Shown: positions 33,934 through 42,959, counted from the stretch's first letter. The stretch is 64,000 bases of DNA from RYN-230 sp963837515 (GCA_963837515.1 CAWINT010000002.1:1178001-1242000); one strand, 5' to 3'. The notes: generated by a model not told the origin, from the sequence alone. Translations and numbers: made by a program.

Positions 33934-36126
33934 ATGAGGATCAGAAGCAGATTCGGCCGCCTCGCCGGAGCGGCCGGAATGATCCTGGCGCTGGCGGTGG
34001 CGGTGGCGGTGGCGCTGGCGGTGGTGGTGCCGCTGCTGGCGCCGGTCGGGAACGCGGCCGCGGCCGAGACACCAGGCGCTGAGTCGCTGAACGTGAACCT
34101 CGCCTCGGCGACCGGACCTGCGACCGGCGTCGGCGAAGGCTTCCTCTACGGGATAAGCCAGGATGGCACCCAGCCGTCGGACCAATACATGCAACCACTG
34201 CGCATCAACGCCTTCCGCGGCGGCGGCTGGTTCTCCGGCGGCTGGATCAAGGACGGCTATCAGTACGGAGCGGCCACCAAGGCGGACATTGCCTCGATAC
34301 TCGCGCAGGCGAAGCGCCTGGAGCGGCCGCCCTACCACCATGTGCAGTACCAGGTGCTGGTCAGCGATCTGTACGGGGCGAATGCCGGCCAGCCCGCCGA
34401 CACGATGTATCCATGCACCAACGGCGACTGCTCCAACTGGGTCACCTTCATCGACTCCACCGTCAGCGCCCTGCAGGCCTCCGGGCTGAAGTTCGCCTAC
34501 GACATCTGGAACGAGCCGGAGCTGTCGATCTTCTGGAAGCCTGGCGTCAACACCCCCCAGTATTTCCAGATGTGGGACACGGCCTACCGCGAGATCCGGC
34601 GCATCGCTCCGGACGCCAAGATCGTTGGGCCGTCCTTCGCCTTCACCCCGCAACGGAACCCGGGCGAGTGGCAGACCTGGCTGGCGCATGTCAAGGCAGC
34701 CGGCACGGTGCCGGACATGATCACCAACCATGACGAGGGAGACGTCAACGACCCGGTCACCGTGTCCCAGGCCATCGACAGTGACCTGAAGGCCGCCGGG
34801 CTGCCGCGTATCCCGCTGTCGGCTAACGAGTACCAGCCCGCCGACCGGCAGACCGCCGGGGTGACCGCCTGGTACGAGGCCCGCTTCGCCCAGTCCGGCT
34901 ACACCAACGCGATGCGGGGCAACTGGCAGTGCTGCATGATCCCGAACCTGACCGGGATCCTCGCCCATACCGCCAGCGGCTGGGCGCCGACCGGCAACTG
35001 GTGGGCGATGCGCGCCTATGCCGACCTCACCGGCTCCCTGGTATCCACCTCCGGCGAGGTGGGGACCACGGCGATCTCCGCCGCCAAGGATCCTTCCCAC
35101 CAAAGGGCCGTCGCCATCATTGGGGACTCCAACGGGTACACCGGCGACGCATCGGTGACCTTCACCGGGCTGTCATCGGTGCCCTGGCTCGTGCACCATG
35201 GCGACCTGCATGTCACCGTGTACCGGATCCCCGACCAGTCACCGCTGTATTCGCCGCAGGTGGTCTTCGACCAGACCATGAGCACCTCCGGCGGCTCGGT
35301 CACCGTGCCGTTCACCTTCCAGGCCGCGCACGACGCGTTCGCCGTCTACCTGTCCTGGACCGACCCGCAGGTCGTCACCGTGCACGCCCCGGCTCAGCTG
35401 ACGGCACCTGGCACCTACCACATCCCTGTCACCCTCACCAACGGCAGCGCCGTCACCGATCACCACGTCCAGACGTCACTCGCCGTCTCGGCCGATGACC
35501 CGTCGGCCGCCTCACAGCTGCGGGTCAGCTGCGACAGGGGGAATGGTGCCGCCTGCCCGCCCGTCCCGTTCCTGGCACCCGGGCACACAGCGACCGCCAC
35601 GTTCACCGTAACGGTGCCTGCAACCGCACCGGCAGTCAGCTACCGGCTGACCGGCATGGTCACGGCACAGGTGCCCGGAGGGCGGGTCACCGCGCAAAAC
35701 TCAGCCGACATGACGGTGCCATGTGGCACTGGCCAGATATGCGAGGCGGAAGACGGGACGCTGGCAGGCGGGGCGTGTTTCGCGAACGACCACCCGGGCT
35801 ATACCGGCACGGGCTTCGTCGCCTGCTTCACCTCCCCCGGTCCCAGCGTCACCCAGCAGGTCGCAGTTGCGGCTGACGGAACCTACACGCTGGACCTGCG
35901 CTACAGCGCAGGTCCAGCCGGACCCAACACGACCCGAACCGCATCGGTCTCTGCCAACGGCGGTATCCAGCAACAGATCTCACTGCCGCTGACAGGAAGC
36001 TGGGACACCTGGGCGGATGCCACCACCGAGCTGCAGCTCAAGGCAGGGGTAAACGCGATCACCGTCTCCTACCTGCCAACCGACACCGGCTGGTTCAACC
36101 TCGACCACCTCGTCGTAACGCCCTAG
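33934..36126 (+). CDS. Secreted clan GH-A glycoside hydrolase (GH39-like) with C-terminal CBM6/35-type domain
   Basis: 730 residues; ATG 33934 follows GGAAGGCAGGGA. Long signal peptide (core of Ala/Val, cleavage near AAAAE, residue 45). Catalytic barrel about 50-450: acid/base candidate E194 in AYDIWNEPELSIFW, nucleophile candidate E299 in PLSANEY. The NEP motif marks clan GH-A, and the layout is nearest to GH39-type xylosidase or alpha-L-arabinosidase-like enzymes. A beta-rich module (about 450-600) follows, then a CBM6/35-like domain (about 605-730: CEAEDGTLAGGACFAND, ending WFNLDHLVVTP). Repressed, by inference, by the divergent LacI protein. Exact substrate uncertain. Confidence 0.8.
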   Translation: MRIRSRFGRLAGAAGMILALAVAVAVALAVVVPLLAPVGNAAAAETPGAESLNVNLASATGPATGVGEGFLYGISQDGTQPSDQYMQPLRINAFRGGGWFSGGWIKDGYQYGAATKADIASILAQAKRLERPPYHHVQYQVLVSDLYGANAGQPADTMYPCTNGDCSNWVTFIDSTVSALQASGLKFAYDIWNEPELSIFWKPGVNTPQYFQMWDTAYREIRRIAPDAKIVGPSFAFTPQRNPGEWQTWLAHVKAAGTVPDMITNHDEGDVNDPVTVSQAIDSDLKAAGLPRIPLSANEYQPADRQTAGVTAWYEARFAQSGYTNAMRGNWQCCMIPNLTGILAHTASGWAPTGNWWAMRAYADLTGSLVSTSGEVGTTAISAAKDPSHQRAVAIIGDSNGYTGDASVTFTGLSSVPWLVHHGDLHVTVYRIPDQSPLYSPQVVFDQTMSTSGGSVTVPFTFQAAHDAFAVYLSWTDPQVVTVHAPAQLTAPGTYHIPVTLTNGSAVTDHHVQTSLAVSADDPSAASQLRVSCDRGNGAACPPVPFLAPGHTATATFTVTVPATAPAVSYRLTGMVTAQVPGGRVTAQNSADMTVPCGTGQICEAEDGTLAGGACFANDHPGYTGTGFVACFTSPGPSVTQQVAVAADGTYTLDLRYSAGPAGPNTTRTASVSANGGIQQQISLPLTGSWDTWADATTELQLKAGVNAITVSYLPTDTGWFNLDHLVVTP

Positions 36127-36130
36127 GCAA

Positions 36131-36185
36131 GCGGCCACCGACGGTCAGGCGGGCGTGAGCTCACCGCCTGACCGAAGGTGGCCGC
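36131..36185 (+). terminator. Long two-part hairpin terminator after the hydrolase
   Basis: Outer stem GCGGCCACC (36131-36139) with GGTGGCCGC (36177-36185), inner stem CGGTCAGGCGG (36142-36152) with CCGCCTGACCG (36164-36174), 11-base loop. Confidence 0.88.
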
Positions 36186-36245
36186 TGAGCAGACCAGCCG
36201 CAAAGACCAGGTCCACGGCGTGCTGGCCAAGCTCGGCATCCCGGC

Positions 36246-36529
36246 ATGAGATTCCTGATCGGCAACAACCTCTCACCCGTGCTCGCCGACAGGCTGAAGG
36301 CGGCCGGGCACGTCGCCCCTCATGCCCGGGACTACGGCCTCCAGGCAGCGACAGACCAGGTCGTGCTCGTCCAGGCGCGCGGCGACGGCTGTGTCCTGAT
36401 CTCAGCGGACACGTCCTGATCTCAGCCGGCACCGATCTCGGTACCCTGCTGATTCTTGGGTCGGGGTCCTCCTGGTCTGATGCTGGACCGGCAGACGTCG
36501 AGGTCGTTGACTATCGCTGGGAGGAACCG
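36246..36529 (+). pseudogene. PIN-like toxin (DUF5615) 5' part joined to a HigB-like 3' remnant
   Basis: From ATG 36246 the frame reads MRFLIGNNLSPVLADRLKAA and continues GHVAPHARDYGLQAATDQVV to VLISADTS and a stop at 36417-36419. This is the first half of a DUF5615 PIN-like RNase (about 115 residues when whole). A 20-bp tandem duplication (36393-36412 and 36413-36432) causes the break; the second copy restores LISAGTDLGTLLILG. The frame then changes character to ADVEVVDYRWEEP, like the end of HigB toxins, and runs into the higA start. Its own start overlaps the stop of a short upstream frame (ending VLAKLGIPA) as ATGA, as in toxin-antitoxin pairs. Confidence 0.6.
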
Positions 36530-36835
36530 ATGGCGACCGACACGATCATGCCGCAGGTGTGGCCAGGCGAGATCCTGCTGACCGAGTTCCTGGAACCACT
36601 CGGCGTAAGCCAGTACCAGCTGGCGAAGGCGGTTTACGTGCAGGCCAGGCGGATCAACGAGATCGTCCACGGGCAGCGCCGCATCAGCGCCGACACGGCC
36701 CTGCGCCTCGCCCGCTATTTCGGCACCTCGGAACGGTTCTGGATGAACCTGCAGGCCCGCTACGACCTGGAGATCGAGAAGGCCCGGCCCGGTAGTGCGC
36801 TCGACGAGATAAGGCCCCTCAACGCCGCGAGCTGA
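36530..36835 (+). CDS. higA: HigA-family antitoxin (XRE helix-turn-helix)
   Basis: 101 residues; ATG 36530 with GGGAGGAACC upstream. PGEILLTEFLEPLGVSQYQL, then QARRINEIVHGQRRISADTA and LARYFGTSERFWMNLQARYD, are the hallmark HigA blocks (HTH_3 followed by the FWMNLQ segment). HigA binds HigB and represses the operon. Intact, but the toxin that should precede it is reduced to a remnant, so it is an orphan antitoxin or a regulator of other loci. Confidence 0.88.
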   Translation: MATDTIMPQVWPGEILLTEFLEPLGVSQYQLAKAVYVQARRINEIVHGQRRISADTALRLARYFGTSERFWMNLQARYDLEIEKARPGSALDEIRPLNAAS

Positions 36836-37157
36836 TCCACCTGGCCGTCCGCCTGCCGAAACTCTCACCTCTTGATCCCCGGAACGGCGCGCTAACGTTT
36901 ATCGCAGCTCAGAGCGTGTTTTCGGTATCGCCACCAGCCGGCCGGAGAAGGTCCGTGCCGCCGCGCGTGGAAGGCGGACATTCGCCTCTGCTATGCCGAC
37001 CTTCGCCTCTGGTATGCCGACCACGTGGGGCGCACAAAATGATACCGAAGGCATGGGGCCGCGGTGATCGCGATGATGCGGTGATCGTTCGGGGGGAGTC
37101 GGCGCGTTGGCCGTGACCTGGCGCGACTGCTGGCACTAGTGCTATGGGGGCAATGAG
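36836..37157. other. 322-base stretch without a gene
   Basis: Contains TTCGGTATC (36921-36929) and its inverse GATACCGAA (37039-37047) some 110 bases apart, and a near-exact direct repeat of TTCGCCTCTG.TATGCCGAC at about 36982 and 37003. No coding frame looks convincing. Confidence 0.5.
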
Positions 37158-37880
37158 ATGAACTACGCAGCTTTCCGCCTGGCGGCTGGCGGGGCGATGA
37201 TAGCGCTGACCGTGGGTGCCTGCGGCAGCGCTGGGACGAACAGTACCGCAACCAAGACAGCCCCCGCGAGCGCCAGTGCGAGCGCAACGGCCACCCGGCC
37301 CGCCACAAATGGCCTGGAAAAGATGTCCGCCACTGCGGTTTCACATGCAGCAATCGGCATGTTTTCCCTGGCGCACAGCGTCCGGGTACAAGGAACCATG
37401 ATCGGTGGCGTTCCGGCAGAGAAGTTTGACTTGCGCTACGAAGGAACGTCGATCAGCGGCAGCTACGTGGAGAAAGGCTCCACGTACGAGTACATGACGG
37501 TCGGCGACCGCTCGTATCTCAAGGCCAACGAGGCCGGCTGGGAAGCAATGGGCAACACGCCGGAGGTGGCAAACATGATGGCGGGCCAATGGCAACGGAC
37601 CGGTTCTGCGCCCTCAGGTGAGGAGTGGCCCTCGCGGTCAATCTTCGTTAGCGAACTTGGCTTGCGCGAATCCGGACAGGACGCCACCGTGGCCCAGGCG
37701 ACGCTCGACGGCCGTCACGTTGTGGTTGTTACCTACCCGGACGGTTCGAAGCTCTACGTCGCCAACACGGGCCCGGCCTACCCGGTCCGGTTCGATGTCA
37801 CCGGCAACGGCGGCGGGCGGCGTGATTTCAGCCAGTACGGCATACAATTCCACATCACCGCGCCCAAGAACGCGCAATAG
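37158..37880 (+). CDS. Lipoprotein (LppX/LprG-like fold possible)
   Basis: 240 residues from ATG 37158. Lipoprotein signal with lipobox LTVGAC (Cys near residue 22), then a Thr/Ser/Ala-rich linker. The remainder (about 50-240) alternates beta strands and loops (SVRVQGTMIGGVPAEKFDLR, YEYMTVGDRSYLKANEAGW, HVVVVTYPDGSKLYVANTGP), the pattern of LppX/LprG/LolA-like lipid-binding lipoproteins of actinobacteria. Membrane-anchored, outer face. Its GC is lower than most of the window. Confidence 0.72.
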   Translation: MNYAAFRLAAGGAMIALTVGACGSAGTNSTATKTAPASASASATATRPATNGLEKMSATAVSHAAIGMFSLAHSVRVQGTMIGGVPAEKFDLRYEGTSISGSYVEKGSTYEYMTVGDRSYLKANEAGWEAMGNTPEVANMMAGQWQRTGSAPSGEEWPSRSIFVSELGLRESGQDATVAQATLDGRHVVVVTYPDGSKLYVANTGPAYPVRFDVTGNGGGRRDFSQYGIQFHITAPKNAQ

Positions 37881-37943
37881 CGACCTGCGCGGACTGTCGC
37901 AGGGTTCGTCACGCTTCAGCGAATCCAGCCGCCCTGCACCCCC

Positions 37944-38402
37944 GGCACGGTGGAACAGCTGACCTCCGAGGTGGTCCGGCTCGGCCGCGCCTATGTCTCG
38001 GGTTGCCCGCTTCCGTTGTTCACCGCGATGTACCAGGCTCTCGACCGCGTCCAGGCGGCCCTGGAGCAGAAGGTCTACCCATCGCAGTCCCGGGACCTGA
38101 TTTTCCTGGCCGGCGCGCTGTGCGGCCTGATGGCCAACGCGAGCCTGGACCTCGGCCGCGAGGATGCCGCCGACGACCTGGCCCGCGTCGCCTGGACGTA
38201 CGGGTCGGTCATCGACCACGCCCCGCTCATCGGCTGGTCGCGCGGCACCCAGGCGCTGGCCGCGATCTGGGATCACCGCTACGCCGACGCGGTCAGCTAC
38301 GCCGACGAGGGCCTGACCCGCCTGCAGGCGGGAACGGGCGCCGCCCGGCTGCACGCGATCCGGGCCCGCGCCCTGGCCGGGCACCGTGACTTCACCCAGG
38401 CC
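37944..38402 (+). pseudogene. Fragment of a TPR-type (XRE regulator-like) protein
   Basis: In-frame text VEQLTSEVVRLGRAYVSGCP, QSRDLIFLAGALCGLMANAS and AADDLARVAWTYGSVIDHAP is the helical repeat region found downstream of the HTH in actinobacterial XRE/TPR regulators (normally about 400 residues). The HTH half is missing and the 3' end stops near 38400, exactly where the minus-strand immunity gene is cut. Confidence 0.6.
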
Positions 38403-38551
38403 CGGGCCGCGCCGATCAGGTTGACCAGGCACACCAGCGCTAACCCGTCCACCCGGCGGATCGCCCCGACCAGGGTGGGCAGCATGTACAGCAGCGGCAG
38501 CACCGTGAACCCGAGGATCAGCAGCAGGCCGCTATCGGCGAACGCTGGCAT
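38402..38551 (-). pseudogene. Superinfection-immunity-like membrane protein, truncated
   Basis: From ATG 38551: MPAFADSGLLLILGFTVLPL, LYMLPTLVGAIRRVDGLALV, CLVNLIGA. This matches the two-helix superinfection immunity family (xxLPTxxAxxRxxxxxxxxxxLNxxxGxTxxGW), but the family's final GW segment is lost at the junction near 38402. Confidence 0.6.
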
Positions 38552-38697
38552 GACCTCGCCCTCCTGGCCCGGGATGTGCTCCCAGGGTTGCGCTGGGCTT
38601 CCATGACCGCAACCGCCTTTTCTTCCGAACGCCCACCGACTGCATCCCCCGCTACGACCGGCCCCACCGGCTGCGGTCGGCCATCCGGTCGTCCTAC

Positions 38698-38907
38698 ATG
38701 GACGTCGACGGAGCCCTCACCTTTGCCCGCGTCGAAGGCGGCACGCGGATGCGCTGGTCGTGGGATATGAGACTGCGGGGCGCCAGGCGCGCCTGGACCC
38801 CGCTGCTGCGCGCGATCGGTCCCTGGTGGGAGCACCGGAACTGGGCCGGACTGAAACAGTTGCTGGAAAGACAACCCCATGACGGCGCTGGCACGGGCGT
38901 TCAGTAA
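38698..38907 (+). pseudogene. SRPBCC/polyketide cyclase 3' fragment
   Basis: MDVDGALTFARVEGGTRMRW, then SWDMRLRGARRAWTPLLRAI and WAGLKQLLERQ is the C-terminal half of a START-like SRPBCC protein (strand TRMRWSWD plus the long C-terminal helix). The N-terminal half is absent; frames upstream give only FFRTPTDCIPRYDRP. Confidence 0.6.
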
Positions 38908-39025
38908 CCCGCTGCCAGCCACGCCTGGCCGCGCCCTACCGCGCCGGCCTTCCACGGCGCGTCGGCCAGCCACGGCTGGAACCGGGGATCCGCAGGCTCG
39001 CGGGCGAAAGCAAGGAGGAACGGGC

Positions 39026-39530
39026 ATGCGCAACATCTTCGGCGGCCGGGCCAAGTCCTACGAGAACGAGCTCGCCTCGGGCGTCAGCGATGCCCTGGCC
39101 GAGATGGAGCAGCAGGCGGCCCTGCTGGGTGCCGGCGCGGTGGTCGGCGGCCTCGCCGTCTTCCTGGTCCTCACCCCGCCCGGCGGCGGGATCAGTACCC
39201 CCGGCGTGGCGGCGTGGGCGCCGGTGATCCTGGCCACCACCGCGATCGCCACCAGTTCCATCCTGGTGGCGACGCGCACCAGTGGCCCGGCCCGGCTGAT
39301 CGCCCTCGCCGCTGCTGCGGGCGTGACCTACGGTGTCCTCGACGCGCGACCAAGAGCTGGGTGGACCTGCTCTCCTCGCAGGGCGCTGCCGCATTGCTGC
39401 GCTGGGAGCCCGGCGCGCTGCTGGCCGTGGGCATCCTCGGCGCCCGGCCCGGCCGGCCCAGTCCATCAGCCACGCCACGTGCACGCCGCCGCGCCCACCG
39501 CCACCACCGGCACCGCCGGCCACAGCGCGG
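39026..39530 (+). pseudogene. DUF2637-like membrane protein, frameshifted
   Basis: ATG 39026 follows AAGGAGGAACGG. MRNIFGGRAKSYENELASGV, then hydrophobic helices (AALLGAGAVVGGLAVFLVL, WAPVILATTAIATSSILVA, LIALAAAAGVTYGVLDA). At about 39350 the sense moves to another frame: TKSWVDLLSSQGAAALLRWE and PGALLAVGILGA. Similar to Spd/DUF2637-type membrane proteins linked to plasmid spread, though the assignment is tentative. Confidence 0.5.
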
Positions 39531-39786
39531 AGCCATGATGACCCACCGTCCCCCCAGGCACACGAAGATCCAGCGTGTATCTACGGTCTCCGGTCCGCGG
39601 ACCGGCTCCCAGGGCACATGGTCCCGCCCACACAGGCCGGTGGGGCAGCCGCTGCACCCGGTGAGCCGGGGCCTCAGCAGGCGGGGAGGTCAAGCACGCG
39701 CCGGACGGCTCGCTGTGGTGTACGACCAGCAAAAAGGAGGTTGCGCGTCCCCGGGCCGGGCGATGCCGAGATCCTGGTCTTCCCGG

Positions 39787-39859
39787 CCCGCTAATAGGGA
39801 TTGATCATCCTGGCCCTGACCGGCACCCCGGACCACGAGGGTCAATCCCTATTAGCGGG
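39787..39859. repeat. 18-bp inverted repeat containing the stop codons of converging frames
   Basis: CCCGCTAATAGGGATTGA (39787-39804) is exactly inverted at 39842-39859 with a 37-base gap. The right arm holds the stop of the DUF4389 gene. The left arm holds a stop for the plus-strand frame ending ILVFPAR. It could act as a two-way terminator or be an inverted duplication. Confidence 0.8.
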
Positions 39860-41354
39860 AGGCGCGTCGGGCGGGGATCGCGATCAGGAACGCGCCCCCG
39901 GTTAGCGCGGCCACTCCGCCGGCCAGCAGGCCTGCGGCGATCCAGGGCAGGGCGGGCAGGGTCGCGGCGGCGTCCATCCGTACGCTCACCGGCCGGGAGC
40001 CGTCGGCGTTCATCGCTACCACGGTCCAGGTGCCGCTTTTGGCCGCCCACACCAGGGTCTGGGTGCCTGGGCCTGCCGCCTGGCGGGTCCAGGTGCCGGC
40101 CTGGGCTGGCGGCACGGCGGGCGCGGCACCGGCCTGCCCGCTGACCCAGCTCTGCTGGCTGCCGGGGCCGTGCACGATCGCGTGCGCGGTCCCGGCCAGA
40201 TACCGGTCCGCGTCGGCGGCCGGGGCGATCCCGATGAAGACCGGGCCGGTGCCATCGGCGGGGGTGGCCTGGATGCGCACCGTGCCGAGGAAGGTCCGGG
40301 CCAGGTCCCAGCCGGTCCCGGCGGCGTGCAGTTGCACGCTGTCGCTGGCCACCGCGTACCCGGCGGTGCGGTAGGCCGCCGAGCCGAGATCCACGTACCC
40401 GCCGTGCCGCCCGGCGGTGTCGGCCCACAAGGCCGCGCCGCCTGCGCCGAGCGCGCCCAGCGATGCCACGGCCAGGACCGCGCCGGCGATCACCGCCACC
40501 ACCCGGCCCGGTGTCCAGCTCTTGTGCTCCGGTGATGGTGCTGCCCCGCCGGGAGCCATCTGGCCGCCGGCCGCGCGGCCTGCTGCCGGGCCACCGGCCT
40601 CTGCACTGGCACGGCCGCCTGGGGGATTCTGGCCGGCCAGGCCCGGCTGCGCCAGCCCTGCGGGGCCATCCGGCGGGGCGGGCAGGATCACGCCGCCGGG
40701 ATCGGGGCCGCCCATGTCCAGGCGGAAGGGCGGGTAAGAGTCGGTCATCAGCCCGGCATAGGCGGCGACCCGCAGCACCCACCGGTTCATGCCGAGCAGG
40801 AAATCGAAGATCTGCCGCGGGTACCGGCCAGTCACCAGCAGGATCACCGCGGCGATGACCGCCAGGACGCCGATCAGCCCCCAGCCACCCGCCAGCCCCC
40901 GGTTCTCCGACTGCCAGGCCAGCCAGGCCCCGCCCCCGGTGAACAGGCCCACCACCAGGTAGTGCGGGATGGCCAGCAGCCACCACTTCACCAGCACCAG
41001 GCCCCGGGACAGCTGCTGCGGGTAGTCGATCTGCAGCCGCGCCGGGTACGCGGGATCATCGGCCAGCGTGAACGGCGGGTACCGGTCGGTGCCGAACGCG
41101 CCGACCGCGTAGTACTGCACCCGCCACGTCCAGCGCAGCACTCCGACGTTGAACTCGAAGATCCCCCGTGGGTACCGGCCAGTGAACAAGATCGCGAAGA
41201 ACGCCACCACGCTGAGCACCACGAAGGCCAGCCACAGAAACACCAGCACCACGTAGTGCGGGATCAGCAGCAGCCATTTCACCAGCCACAGCCAGCGTGA
41301 CAGCGGCGCGTCCAGCGACGCTTCGACCCGGACCGGGTACGTCCCGGCAGCCAT
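39852..41354 (-). CDS. DUF4389 membrane protein, long form
   Basis: 500 residues from ATG 41354. Two DUF4389 domains: the first about 5-105 (YPVRVEASLDAPLSRWLWLV; TGRYPRGIFEFNVGVLRWTW; FGTDRYPPFTLADDPAYPA), the second about 110-225 (LSRGLVLVKWWLLAIPHYLV; TGRYPRQIFDFLLGMNRWVL). Five or so membrane segments, then a Pro/Gly linker, another membrane segment near 300, an outward beta-rich domain and a final membrane segment near 480. Function unknown. A paralogue lies at 51497-52252, and the genes between are stress genes. Confidence 0.85.
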   Translation of the reverse strand: MAAGTYPVRVEASLDAPLSRWLWLVKWLLLIPHYVVLVFLWLAFVVLSVVAFFAILFTGRYPRGIFEFNVGVLRWTWRVQYYAVGAFGTDRYPPFTLADDPAYPARLQIDYPQQLSRGLVLVKWWLLAIPHYLVVGLFTGGGAWLAWQSENRGLAGGWGLIGVLAVIAAVILLVTGRYPRQIFDFLLGMNRWVLRVAAYAGLMTDSYPPFRLDMGGPDPGGVILPAPPDGPAGLAQPGLAGQNPPGGRASAEAGGPAAGRAAGGQMAPGGAAPSPEHKSWTPGRVVAVIAGAVLAVASLGALGAGGAALWADTAGRHGGYVDLGSAAYRTAGYAVASDSVQLHAAGTGWDLARTFLGTVRIQATPADGTGPVFIGIAPAADADRYLAGTAHAIVHGPGSQQSWVSGQAGAAPAVPPAQAGTWTRQAAGPGTQTLVWAAKSGTWTVVAMNADGSRPVSVRMDAAATLPALPWIAAGLLAGGVAALTGGAFLIAIPARRASR

Positions 41355-41671
41355 CGTGACCACCCCCAACCCTGCCCTTCGCTGCTGGCCGGCTGCCCGG
41401 CCGGCCCAGCGGGAACGCGGGCAGCTACGCTCCACCCCTCAGCACACCTCCGCCACGTGCAGGCCGGGTGAAGCCGCAGTGGCGGGCGGGTGGAGATGGT
41501 CAGTGAGCGGCAGCTGAACAGCTCGGCTTGGCTGCCGGTGGCGGCGACGGCCGGGGAATCCGGCGGGGCACAGGTGGCGCGGGCGGGATGCGCGCCGGGC
41601 CCGGCGGCCGCCCGCGCGTGCGATCGGCAGCGAGAAGGACGGCAGCGACGCCGGCGCCGCGCCCGGCCCGG
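41355..41671. other. 317-base intergenic region
   Basis: Lies between the DUF4389 gene start and the end of the protease gene. I see no gene, hairpin or repeat here. Confidence 0.5.
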
Positions 41672-42793
41672 TCAGCTGGCGGGCAGTTCGCCGAGGGTGA
41701 CGTGCACGGTCGCCGTGCTGCCGTCGGCGCGGGTGATGGTGACGGCGGTCTGCTGGCCTGGGTGCAGCCCGGCGAGGACCTGGGCCAGGGCCTGCGCGTC
41801 GGGGGTCGGTGTGCCGTTGACGGCGGTGATGGTGTCCCCGGCGGTGATGCCGGCCTTCGCCGCTGGGCCGCCCTGGGTGACGGCGGCCACGGCGGCGCCT
41901 GCGGGCGTCCCGTCGGGGCTGGTGACGGTGCTGACCTCCACGCCCAGTGCGGCCCGGCCCGAGTTGGTCACCTTCCCGCTGCGCACCAGTTGCCGGGCGA
42001 TGAGCGTGACCGTGTTGGAGGAGATCGCGAACCCGATGCCCGGGGCCGTCCCGCCGGCCTGCTGGTCGGTCGCGGCCAGGGTGGGGATGCCCACTACCTG
42101 CGCGGCCAGGTCGACCAGGGCGCCTCCGCTGTTGCCGGGGTTGATCGCGGCCGAGGTCTGGATGGTGTCGGGCAGGGTGGCCCCCGGGGATCCCTGGCCG
42201 GACGGCTCGGACACCGTACGCCCGACCGCGGACACGATGCCGTCAGTCGCGCTGCCGGCCAGCCCGAGCGGTGAGCCGATGGCCAGCACGATGTCGCCGA
42301 CCTCCAGCTTGGCCGAGTCCCCGAACACCGCCGGGCGCAGGCCCTTGGCGTTGCTGACCTTGATCACCGCCAGGTCGTCGGGGGCGTAGGTGCCCACCAG
42401 GGCCGCGGAGCGTGGTGACGCCGACCCCGACAGCAGCACCTGGAAGCTGGTGGCGCTGCCGACCACATGCGCGTTGGTCACGATGTCCCCGGCCGAGTCG
42501 AACACCACTCCCGACCCCAGGCCGCTGCTCGTGCGGATCTCCACCACCGACGGCAGCATCCGCTTGATGACACTCACGAACGACTGCTGCATGGCCTCCG
42601 CCGCCGGCGCCCCGGTGGCGGCCGCGCCCGGCGATGCGGCGGACGGCGCGGGCGAGCCGTCGCCACCGGAACTCGTGCACGACGCCAGCGCCACCATCAG
42701 TGCGGCCGCCGCCGCGGCCCGGGTCAGCGGGGCCGCCACCGGTGCGCTTTCCCCGGGATCCCGGCCCGGCGAGTGCAGCATGAGCACCGGCAT
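41672..42793 (-). CDS. HtrA/DegP-like serine protease lipoprotein with PDZ domain
   Basis: 373 residues. ATG 42793 has GAGGGAGGAC upstream. Lipobox LASC near residue 39 anchors it to the outer face of the membrane. Trypsin-like domain about 70-270 with catalytic His in TNAHVVG, Asp in DDLAVIKV and Ser in NPGNSGGALVD. A PDZ domain (about 280-370: LGVEVSTVTSPDGTPAGAAV, then GGPAAKAGITAGDTITAVNG) senses or delivers misfolded substrates. The protease is envelope quality control under stress, matching its neighbours. Confidence 0.92.
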   Translation of the reverse strand: MPVLMLHSPGRDPGESAPVAAPLTRAAAAAALMVALASCTSSGGDGSPAPSAASPGAAATGAPAAEAMQQSFVSVIKRMLPSVVEIRTSSGLGSGVVFDSAGDIVTNAHVVGSATSFQVLLSGSASPRSAALVGTYAPDDLAVIKVSNAKGLRPAVFGDSAKLEVGDIVLAIGSPLGLAGSATDGIVSAVGRTVSEPSGQGSPGATLPDTIQTSAAINPGNSGGALVDLAAQVVGIPTLAATDQQAGGTAPGIGFAISSNTVTLIARQLVRSGKVTNSGRAALGVEVSTVTSPDGTPAGAAVAAVTQGGPAAKAGITAGDTITAVNGTPTPDAQALAQVLAGLHPGQQTAVTITRADGSTATVHVTLGELPAS

Positions 42794-42959
42794 CGTCCTC
42801 CCTCGGCGCCCCGCCTGAGCGGTTCCTGCCACCATTGTCCGGGCGACCGGGCGTAAGCGGAAGGCGCACGGGTGAATGCGACCGGTCCGGCGGTGCCAGC
42901 GGTCATATCCAGGATCGGTTCTGTGATCCCGCCGGGAGCGACGGCCAGCGCACACCGGG

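Noticed and set aside
41490..42389. Plus-strand frame opposite the HtrA-like gene
   Set aside because: Shadow frame; the minus strand shows the complete His-Asp-Ser triad and PDZ domain.
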